From Coptis chinensis (taxonomy: Eukaryota; Streptophyta; Magnoliopsida; Ranunculales; Ranunculaceae), in NCBI GenBank assembly GCA_015680905.1, contig CM027377.1, positions 87,935,001 to 87,999,000 on the forward strand: DNA of 64,000 nucleotides, written 5' to 3'. Shown here piece by piece: positions 12,009-22,235 of the stretch. The notes beneath the pieces were generated by a model. The model ran no database searches and was not told the origin of the DNA. It saw only the letters and a list, made by a program, of their open reading frames with translations. Within the stretch, counting starts at the first letter, position 1. The number at the start of each line of letters is the position of its first letter. A program made the translations under genes and the position numbers.

Positions 12009-13311
12009 TGTAAAACAATAGTTTTACCTACTCTTAACTAATTATGCTATGAATAAGTAAAACTAAAGCTAAAACATTGCTATGATCAAAGATTCTACTC
12101 TCGGTTATCGTGAAATATATGGAGTAGAGAATTCGTTCTACTCCTAGTTGTTTAGACGTAAGTTTCTAATGTTTAAACGATTCTAACAAAACTAATGAGA
12201 GTAATGGTTTTAATTATACTAATATGGAGATTGAAATTATGATAACTAGATTATAGTAACGGCAATTTAATACGAAGGTGTGAATATGGAGAAGGGATTA
12301 GGGGATTTGATTCCACTTGATGTATTCCTAATATGCTAGAGTAGATTATTGCAATCCTAACCAATTAAGTTTAAGTGTTTGATCCCTAATTATTCATGGC
12401 AATCTCTGCCAACTAATAATTAGCATGTGAGGAAGTTCAACCCATTCTCATGGCGAATCAACTAACCTACTAGAGTGAAACTCTTAAGAAGCAATAATCA
12501 TAACTAACACATCAAGTCTTCATCAAGCTTCATCAAACCCCTCTAATGGAGGTTTAGCTAGAAGTCATTAGACTATCATTAATATATAAATAAGAATAAG
12601 ACATAATGAAGCACAATACTTAGATTTAATTAATCTAATGGAATAATGAAGAACAAACAACTACTTAAAACTAATGAAAAACTATATGAATTAAAACCTA
12701 GATTTCTAATTAATTATCTAATCTAGTATATATTGAGTTATGTCTTAGTCCTCTTTATATAAGAGAGGGCTAGGTTTATAATTTCGTGCATGGGCTTTGG
12801 AGCCATGTTTTGGGCCATAAAATCAAGCCCAAAACCTAATTACTCAAGTCCAAAAAGGGTTTTTATGTTGGAAATTACCGCAACAGCCATTTTGTCCACT
12901 TCTACTTCTCTGATTGGGTCAAAGCTAGGACCGTTAAAAAGCTCTTTCCGAGCCGGTCGTTTTGACATATAAATGGGCAAATTCTGAGGTCTAACTCCAA
13001 AGATACAGCCTGTAGAAGTTTTGTTGACTTTTATGCTCTATTTCTGCCCGCGTTGACTTTGACTTTCAACTTTTACCGGGCTTTAAAAAGGCTTTTTCTC
13101 CTTGAATCTTGGTCTTTAAGCATAAAACTTCTTAGCAACCAACCTTTGCTTCTTTATCTCGCAAAAGTGACATATTTCTTCTCATATTCAACTATAATGC
13201 CTAAAATACACAAAAACATGTAAACAGTACTAACTCTTATTTATTATACACATAATTGGTCTAAATATAATGATATTAAGGGATTAAAACTACAGTTTTG
13301 GGCTCTTATCA
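12009..13311 (-). repeat. 5' LTR of element B
   Basis: About 1303 bp, TGATAAGAGCCC at its minus-strand start (13311) and TTTTACA at its end (12009). It belongs to the same family as the solo LTR at 31663-33105, with matches along the whole length. A TATA-like TATATAA lies at about 12755-12762. The five bases beyond it (ttaat, 13312-13316) are the presumed target duplication; the partner is off-window. Confidence 0.88.
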
Positions 13312-13316
13312 TTAAT

Positions 13317-15079
13317 GGTAACAAAGCTCCACCTGTATGGATACAAGTAGGAGGTGTAAGTCTCCAACACCTCATTCAAAATTGGCATGTGACACAATAC
13401 CTCACATGGAAAACAGTAACTCAAGAATGTTTTTAGTCGAGTCAAAGCAAGGAAGATTCTTAACCAAGTGTTGTTATCATAAAATATAGGAGCATAATGT
13501 CAATCATCGTTAACATATGAAACTAGATTTTAATTACATCAAATCCAAGAATACAAACTTAAGCCAATTTTACCAAATATCCACAACCTACATCAAAGTC
13601 ATCAATAGGAGCAGATTTTTTAAGAATACAACACTAGCCTGCCAATTTGAAGAAAGTGATCAAGCTACTCGCATTTTCAAGGAATCAATTGATAAACAAT
13701 CATAAAAATGTAGAAAGTACAAAAAACATTGAACCAATTGAAAAATCAAAGAGTAAAAAAAAACCCTAGCCAGAAACAAGTACAACAAAGCTACACTAAC
13801 CTGGTCATATTATATTCTTGATCATGTCTAATCTATTTGCCTGTGAGAAAGAGATCGGAAAATTGAGGATTTCCCATATTCAATGAGAACTTTTGATGCC
13901 CATACAGTAGTGGTCATTAAAGACGGTTGAGATCTAGTGCTCGAATGGAGACTAATGGTGATGTCATTGCATAATACTAGAATTAGTATAAAACTGACGA
14001 ACAAAATCCGGTTGTTGTAACACTAGATAATATTGCTTAACAAAATAAGGCCCACCTTACACGCCAAAAATATTATGCAAATCAGACATCTGTTCACAGG
14101 ATTACATTATTTGGCATCAATATAATGTGGGCTACAATGCAACCAGATTTTGTCACACAAGTGAAATGTGTTCTCAAGTATTGCTCTACTATATGGAGTT
14201 TTTTTTTAAGAGGTCAAGTATTGCTCTACTCTATCCAAATCGAAGGACAAGTAGGAAGAGAATACGGGACGTTCTATAATGGCACGTGGAAAAGCTAGCT
14301 TGTATCCTTTGAGCTATCATTGACAATTTTCCTTCTCAAAGAAAAGATATCCAATATGGAAACATCAGAACAATTATGAAAATAAGGTCATGAAATCACC
14401 TCCAGCACAAGATGGTTTTTCAGAATTGTCATATCTAGGGGGCTCGCTTGAGTAATAAGGATTTGAGTGAGGCAGTTGGCAACGAAAAACCTTCACACTT
14501 CAGAAACAAAACTCAGCATTAACATGACTTCCAACACTAAAACACTTTCATACTAAAAAAAAGGGGTTTTATTGGTAAAAATTGGTACTAAAAAAGGAGT
14601 TTTATTTATTAATTAGGAAAATACCATACCTGAAGAACACTAACATATGCCATTATCGATTTCCACATCCAACACTAGATATAACAATGTTGTATTTCTT
14701 CCCTCCTCCTTCACGAGATCTAAATAAAAAGGAGAACCCTAGAAGTTAGAAATAGAAATAAATATATTCATGACGATAAGATTCTAGAGAGAAAGTGAAG
14801 AAATGGAAACCTTTGTGCAAACAATATTAATTGAGAGGGGAATTGAAGTTCCGAGAAGAGAATGAGGAACCTGAAATGGCGATAAATCGGCTTTCTCAAG
14901 GGTTAAACCATGAGAGTCATGAGTGAAGATGAAGTGTAGTTTAAGAAGAAACTGATTATCTTTGTGGGCTTATGGGCTGTTTCGAATTAGTTTTTTTTTT
15001 AGTGGAGTTGTGGGTGTGATAGACCAAAACTAGTTGGGTCAAATAGATGGGTCAAACAGACTAAGGGTCGGATAATATG
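13317..15079. other. Intergenic, no recognisable gene
   Basis: AT-rich sequence with short frames only (longest 62 codons at 13517). A 16-base repeat (caagtattgctctact) occurs at about 14177 and 14216. I find no protein family, RNA gene or element boundary. Confidence 0.5.
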
Positions 15080-15292
15080 TAACTATTTTAGTGAAATAGT
15101 CACAAATAGTTCTCGACACATATACGCCTTCTTTAGAAAAAAAACCATTTGTGACCGTTTTAAAAACGCACGTCACCAAAAACTTTTTAAAACAGTCACA
15201 AAAACCCTTTTCTGCCATTTGTGACCGTTTCGAACAGAACAGTCACAAATAACATTTTACAACAGTCACAAAAACTATTTTTTGTACTAGTG
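15080..15292. mobile_element. One end of a CACTA (En/Spm-type) transposon
   Basis: The end reads, inward from 15292, CACTAGTACAAAAAATAG, a standard CACTA terminus. The adjoining 200 bases hold at least six copies, in both orientations, of a subterminal motif like TTTGTGACTGTT (for example 15165, 15195, 15222, 15240, 15262). Such motifs bind the transposase. I could not find the opposite CACTA end to the left, so the element is either truncated or its other end has diverged. Confidence 0.75.
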
Positions 15293-15304
15293 AAATAAAA
15301 ATCA

Positions 15305-16370
15305 AACTATTTCAGACGACATGGAGGATTGACCACCTTAAGTGCATTTTTCGCGACCAGCTTTTCTTCCACACAATTTAGAAGACGTAGCTCTTCCCTC
15401 ACCACTAGAGTCTTTCGATTCTTCAATTTCCCTTCCCAGGTACTACCCCTTGTTCTTTTCCCTGGAATATCCACCCATCCTAACAACCAAAGGAAAACAT
15501 TTTCATCAAACGATGTGGACCCAAAGAAGTCACACGGAGGAAAATCCAAATATTAAAGATTATTAAACAACCATGGAGGGCTGAACTAAAATTAGGCTGG
15601 TCTGGAAGTTCCATTTTCTTGTTAAGAGCCTCCAAACTATCTTTAATAACTTCAAATACAAAATAGCCCCAAGGAAACCTATCAAAGGCTACCAAATCAA
15701 GGGTATCATAAAAGACCTTAGAACATACAGCCTGTTTAGTCTATAGACGTCATTCCAACACTCTGCATCATTGATGGCATTTTTCTTTGCCATCGCCCTA
15801 GCTTCTAAAATTTCAACCAGAGAAATCGCACTTTTTTGCTTACTTCAGGGAGCAACATGAAAATACTTTTCCCTACTTCGTCAGTTTCTTCTTACATATC
15901 CTGTAGTACAAGTCATCAGGCTGATCGGTCGACAACCCTATAAAAAGTGAAACATCAAACTTCTTAAAAGTTAAGTATTCATCCTTAATTCTATAAGTCA
16001 GCTTCGAGACCCTCTTCTTCAACACTTCCAAAATCAGTCTCTCATGGGTAACAAGTTCAGACATCCTTGGTTCCTCATCTGCAGAACAAACCTGACTAGG
16101 AACTGCAAATGGATACGCATTCACCAAAAACCCAAAAGGAGACGAACTTAATTCAGCTGCTTCTTGCGATTCTAATGTATCAAAGAAATCCCTTTGCAAC
16201 TTTGACAAACTGCAACGTGCCCATAATAATACAGTTTTCCCTGCGTCTTCCCCTATATTTTTATCCTCCTTTTGCTGGCCCTTCTTCTTATGGCTAATGT
16301 ACTTTTGCGCCTCTTTTCTCTTCATCCTAGAAGAGAGCAAATATAAGCAACAAATAAATAATTTAGGCAA
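15305..16370 (-). pseudogene. Decayed DUF1985-like protein gene, transposon-associated
   Basis: Minus-strand frames join, with breaks, into one protein. Segment 15873-16370 encodes a lysine-rich start and ends FDVSLFIGLSTDQPDDLYY. After a frameshift near 15815, 15730-15860 continues with EILEARAMAKKNAIND and WNDVYRLNRLYVL. Then 15480-15715 gives DTLDLVAFDRFPWGYFVFE and SALHGCLIIFNIWIF. The pattern D-x-L-x-x-F-x-x-x-P-W-G-x-x-x-F followed by L-H-G is that of plant DUF1985 domains, usually found in Ulp1-protease genes carried by Mutator-like or CACTA elements. No protease triad is visible here. It may be cargo of the neighbouring CACTA end or of the Mutator element to the right. Confidence 0.6.
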
Positions 16371-17227
16371 TCTACCGTAAACCAGAGATTTAGTCCACCA
16401 TATGTATACAGTAAAACCTCATTAGCAAACAAAAATATGACAAAATTGGTAGTAAGAAGAACAATTCATAAAAAGTATTCATAAGTAGAACTCTCACGCT
16501 AGGGCAGGGCAGAACAAAATTGGTAAAACACTATATGAAAAACTAAATCGAGATTAAACTAAAGCCCCAATCAACTGCCACTAAATTCCAAACCACACAA
16601 TCTACAAACGGACCCATCTACAAAACATGTAAGGGTACATCAAACATCTCAAACAAAAATTAAACAAATTGGGTTGTGAGGAAAACAGTATTACATGTTA
16701 GTTTAGGAATTGCAAATAATACTATATTAGTGCTACACAGCGAAACCCAAAATTCAAATGGAAGTCAAGTCTTTCACACTTCGCAGCTAATGGGGTTTAA
16801 TTTTGGATCAAAAAACAATTTCAGTTTAATATTAGGGTTCAATTTTCGGTTACTTGGGTTGAAAAAACAGTTGAAATCCGATTGAAATACTTGGAATTCA
16901 ATTATTGAGAAAAAGGTGTGACTCCCCAAAAAAAAGGCAACTCATAAATTTTAGCATGTTCCCCCCAAAAATATATATATTCACGTGCACTGGATGCATA
17001 TTCGACTAATTAGCAACAACATCATATCAAAGATTCAAGGGTCCGAAGATTCAAAGTTAAACGTTAATTTCGAGTTGCTTACGTTAAAGACCTGTTAATC
17101 TTGGAAATCCATCGAACGGCTATTAAAGAGTCGTTCTAGACCAGCTTATAAGGGAAGCTTCTCCCTTCACAATGTGAAAACTAAGGCTTCAAATACTTAC
17201 AATACTTTTTCGATGGCTTCTGCTTAG
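16371..17227. other. Intergenic, upstream region of the cysteine-rich gene
   Basis: No gene seen. Just before the ATG at 17228 there is a very short upstream frame (ATGGCTTCTGCTTAG, 17213-17227) that touches it. Confidence 0.5.
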
Positions 17228-17819
17228 ATGTTCAAAGCTACCGAAGATGGTGAAGCTTCACTTACATTCAAAACTCAACTTACTCAAGATCATGTAATTC
17301 CCCCAATCAATTCTTCTGTTGGTGTGGTAATAGGGTCTAAAACCTAATTTAATTCCTATATTACCTTCTATTTACTGTTATGGCCAAACACAATATTCTT
17401 TACATTTTATTTTCAGCTCCCTTTTAATTTTCAAATAATAGTTGATTACATTCGGCTCACAGGTCACATGTCAGATCTGTGAATCAAGGAAACACACTGC
17501 ACTTAATTGCAAATGCCTTAATACACATAGCCACAAACAACATTGCAATTGTTTTATGATACCACATTATGGAGTTTATGAAAATGGTGAACTGCACAAG
17601 TTTTTGATATGCTCCAACCCTCACTGCACTAGATTCCAACAACTACACGGTGATTTGGATGCTTGTTATTGTGGTGAAACAGATCACTGGATAAGTGTAT
17701 GTCCTTATAAAGACACCCCCTGTCCAAGTGGTTGTCAAGGGGAGAGGGAATTTACCGAGATTTTGCCAAACTTGGCTGGAAAAGGGCTTACAATGCTTAA
17801 ATGTGAACTGTGTGGGTAG
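17228..17819 (+). CDS. Small two-exon cysteine-rich zinc-knuckle-like protein
   Basis: Exon 1 is 17228-17326 and exon 2 is 17463-17819, joined by a GT-AG intron in phase 0 (GTG|GTC), giving about 151 residues. Exon 1 encodes a polar start (MFKATEDGEASLTFK). Exon 2 holds many Cys/His pairs: CQICESRKHTALNCKC, HCNCF, CSNPHC, CYCGETDHWISVCPY and CPSGC, spaced like zinc knuckles, so nucleic-acid or protein binding is plausible. Reading continues cleanly past the TAG at 17817 for another 23 codons (TEIVRPLVEKLKNLCVTV) to a TGA near 17890, so the TAG looks like a recent nonsense change. I do not recognise the family. Confidence 0.6.
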
Positions 17820-17891
17820 ACTGAGATAGTTAGGCCGCTGGTGGAGAAGCTTAAGAACTTGTGTGTCACTGTTAATGTAAAAGTTGAGTGA

Positions 17892-18510
17892 TAGAAAAGG
17901 TTTTCAAATAACAGTTTATTATGGATTCCGGTTTCTTATGTATGTTCTTCAAATCGGATCATACGACAATGTAGTATGGTTATATTGCAATTAAACAAGA
18001 ACATAATCAATTTCTTTGTTTTTAGCAGTCCTAATCAAATAGCCTAATCAATGAAGTACGTTTTTTATGCTGTTGACCCAATCAATTTCTGGTCAAATAA
18101 ATATTTATTGGAAGATCTATATACTTATTCTCCCATACTTATTCTCTGTCTTTTTGGGAAGTGGGGAACGCAGGTCCCCATAATAAAACACACTCCCCAA
18201 TACCATTTGATCACCACACCTTTAGTTAATAATAGGGTTAATAATAAATCCACCACAAATTTAGGTACGACAAAAGTTCCTAAGAAGCACTATACTACCC
18301 GCAATGTAGTAATCCAATACGAGAATGAACGGATGAAGTACATAGTGAATAAAAGCGATCATGGTGTAAATACTACCCACTGTAACCTATACATCTCCCT
18401 ATAGAATCTTCTATTGCATTCCAAAAAATTCTTCTGTTACTTCCCAAAACATGATACTAATTACACCAAACCTAAACAACATTACAAACGGCAAAATAAG
18501 ACAACTACAA
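17892..18510. other. Spacer between cysteine-rich gene and Mutator gene
   Basis: No supported gene; a 117-codon frame at 18051-18404 has no recognisable content. It covers the presumed 3' ends of two convergent genes. Confidence 0.45.
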
Positions 18511-20539
18511 CATCACATAGGAAAAGTTTTGTCCGTTGCAGGAACGTTGAAAGGACGTACAGTGGCACCCTTGTCATCAACAAAATTCTTGCAAGTACTT
18601 TTGTTGTGCCCTTTCTCTCCGCACAAGGTGTAATGTCTTTCTTGCTTTGACCCCTTCTGTGATGGCCAAAACTTCATCCTCACAATCGGGGGATGACCTA
18701 CTTGACGTTTGCCTTCAGGTGGTAAAATGCGCTCATCGTCACATTCAATGTCCCATTGCTCCCTACTAGGAATTCCTTTCCACACCTTAGCGTATGTCCC
18801 CTTCCACATGTATGTTGTGAAGTACTGATCAACAAAAGTGTGATATGTCCCACCTCTCCCGCTATGGTGATTGACACTGATGGCTTTGCATGCATGCGCA
18901 CACAGGATACCCATCTGTTGGAACCACCCACAAGAACACTCCCTTTTCACAAGATCAACAACAAACTTTCTGCCTTTGGTGGATAAAATGTCAAATGTGT
19001 TGTCCGAATACCGATTTACTAAAAAAGTCATTGACCAACTAATGTTATCACGCAAAAGAGAAGTAGCAAGTGGTGTTAATCTTTCAAATTTCAAGGACCA
19101 TGCATTTGCAATAGTACGGAATTTGCAAAAATGAACTCCCAAATTCGTTCTTATTTCATTAACAAGAACAATCACAAGACATGAACAATCATCCACAATC
19201 ATTGCATTCCAACTTTCAACGTGGTTTGTATATATAATGCCATACCGCTTTACTTCACTAGCACAAGAAGCCCACTTTTCTAGAGGTATCTTACTTAGCA
19301 TATCAAATGCAGGTTTGCACACGGACATCAGTTCCGTCATCACCACATGGTGATGCCACTTTACCACTATTGTTGCAGCTGCTTTTATCTTCTTCGAAAC
19401 ATAATATGTGCATTTTGCAAGGTTCTTACAAATGTGGTTCATGCAGTACACATATTTTGCTTTTGGAAACACCAACGGAATTTTACACTGGAGACTTTGG
19501 TGCCTATCCGAGATGATGACAAAGGGAATGTCGAACCCAACAACACTCCTACCCAAGCATCCCAAAAACCATTCCCAAGTCTCATTGTTCTCTGCACTAA
19601 CTAGGGCAAAGGCAATCGGGAAAACATGCTCATCACCACCAATGTAGATGGCTGAAAGAAGGTAGCTTGATGGATGCCTTTCAAATGGGTTCCATCAACT
19701 TCTATGTGTGGCCGACAAGTATTTCTATAGCTCCTAATGGTAATCCCGTATGTCCAGAAAAAACACTTGAATCGATCCGTAATTGCCAGTTGATGAATCT
19801 CTGTGTAACAGCCAGGATCAACTTTCTTCAACTCTTTACAATAAGTGTTAAGTAGCTGATAAGATTGACCAAAACTACCATCGATCTGTACACATAAACA
19901 ATTATTATGTAGTCAACGGTAACAGAAACATTATTTTGAAATTGATTGTGGAAAACGAAAAGCACAATGTTTAATCTTAACTCATACCTCCTGTAGAGCC
20001 CTCTTTTTTGCCCTCCACATTATTTTGTAACTCAACTCAACATGCTTAGAATTCTTAACCACCTGAATAAGGTGGTTCACCTTCAGAGTCCTGTCATCCC
20101 TAAGAATATCAATTACAACCTCCGCAACAAAACCACTCGAAGCCTCCCGATTGAATTCCCTAACACACCTACCACATTTGTGGACTTTGAGAACACTCCT
20201 CACAGTCCAATCATATGAACCTTTATTAATGCTGCAGTACACATGAAAAGGACAAATTTCTCTGAACTTGTATCAAACCCTTTACATCCGTATTGGACCC
20301 TCTGCCAGTCTTTATTGGCCTTCAAAAGTTCGAAATTAGAAATTATTGCGTAATTCTTCATGTGGAAAACAAACAAATTGCGATGGGGAAGCACCATACC
20401 CACAGTTAGCAGTGCGTAGTCATAGGGTTTAAATTCCGTGTTAGGTGCATGTTGGCAGTGATCGCTGTGCTTTGAGTCTTTATCAAATCTTTCCACCCCA
20501 TCCCCTTTCCGATGCCTCTTCGTTCCCCTCCCCACTTTG

Positions 20540-20770
20540 GATATTCTACCAATACTCCCCGCACCAATACTTTGATCTCCAACCTCCCTTACGTTCACAA
20601 CTTCAGCTATCCTCCCAATACTTTGTTCTAGAATCTGCATTACATTGCTAACTTCTGCTATCCTCCCAATACTCTGTTCTAGAACCTGCCTTATATTGCC
20701 AACTTCTGCTATCTTTCCAATAATACTTTCTTCTCCAACCTCACTTACATTCTCAACTTCTGCTATGGCA
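20540..20770 (-). repeat. Tandem repeats inside the MULE coding region
   Basis: Four or five copies of a unit of about 66 bp encode variants of SIGRIAEVSNVMQILEQ. They form a repetitive linker just before the MuDR-type domain. Confidence 0.7.
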
Positions 20771-21023
20771 CAACTCCCTGCACCTATCATTGTTTTCCCA
20801 CCTGAGTTACACTGCCAACTTCTGCCTTTCCACTGACTGTTAATTCCAGACACCCACCTATTTCTCCTTTATCTTATGTTTCTAAGTTATGACCACTATA
20901 AACAAAAGATGATCCTTCAAACGTAGTGGATGTCCCAGGCATGCAAAATGAACTCGAAACAAAGTTTCCGGGTATTGCAACAACAGTTGAATTGCTCCCA
21001 ATTGTAGGAACCGTTATTCAGAA

Positions 21024-22235
21024 TGCAAAATTTCTACAAACCGCGAGAACCCACGCGTAGCGGAATTAATGGGTTCTCACAATTCGGATAGGGAACATAC
21101 CTTTTAGATCCGGTTTTGATAACTCTGAGAATCCAAGCTTTATGAATCCGAATCAACAATCAACCCCTTGATCATCTATTGTATTCCTTTAGAATAGATT
21201 GGACGTTGTGTGGACAACGATCTACCAATCCCCTTCTTTCTCACAAAGCTAGATCCAATTTTGGATCTATCTTTCCTTGCCTCTTTTTCTAAACCAGGTG
21301 AATAGTGAATAGGTTAATTTCGGCCAGAGAGAAGAAGTATTCTATTTATAGGCTACAACAGGGACCATGAGGAGAAATTAGGGTTGGGCCTCCTGATGAG
21401 CTTGGGCTTCCCATGTTAAGCTCGAACACCGCCCAAGTCCCGCCAACAAATGGCTTATTCCACTAAAGGCCATTGTTGCACTACCGCCTAATCCCAAATT
21501 ACGTTGTCGGCATTTATGGGCTCCATATTATATGCTCGTTGATCTCCCTGTGTTTAAGATATCGAATGTCCGTTGATTAAGTCAAGTTACTGACAACTAC
21601 ATTAATCAACTTCTTATGTCCTTGAGTAGTACCACTAAACCTCATTGTCATGTCGGAATAAATCCACCTGCAGGGTTTACATGACAATCTTTTTGAGCTC
21701 CTCAAGGGGACATCATCAACCCGATTTCTTGCGGGACACGGATTCCTTCTATAATCAACAGCACACCTTACATACAATGTCATTACCCAATCCATCGAGT
21801 TTGTTGATTCACAAATAAATCTCACTCAATGATGATTTAAAGCAATGTACAATGTATGTAAGTGCCCGTTATTATATCCGGATTAGGAGGACAAGCATCC
21901 ATAATAATAGAGACGTTTGTTCTCTTATACAGTCAATATAAAGAGAAACAACCTCACTTGGTCATGTTCAATACACACAAAGTGTACTAGTGTAATCCTA
22001 TAGTCAAGATAGACTAATACCATATTATACTACAATCGTACTAATGGTTTGTCCAAATCCATCTAGTTTTTGAACAATTACTTATACTTTATAAGGTACT
22101 GATGATATGATCTTCTGTGTGTTCACACCATATCATCTACAACATAAAGTATTAGACACATGCATATAACTAATAACATATATAATATGCATAACATTTG
22201 CCCATATGATTCTCATTCAAAATATAAAGAATTAG
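21024..22235 (-). repeat. Probable solo LTR, Ty1/copia-like, inside the MULE gene
   Basis: Between two coding parts of the MULE gene lies about 1.2 kb without coding signal. On the minus strand it has CCTATAAATAG at about 21350, then ends ATTCCGCTACGCGTGGG and ...TTTTGCA at 21024, a typical copia U5 end. MULE coding resumes on both sides (TVPTIGSNSTVV to the left, TDIVIGGTVIGDR to the right). The right border and target duplication could not be fixed, so 22235 is approximate. Confidence 0.6.

Noticed and set aside
7703-13311. Inverted element with inward-facing LTR-PBS ends (6083 to 13311)
   Set aside because: The two LTRs are different families and the RT is cut exactly at A's tail, so insertion of A into B explains the layout better.
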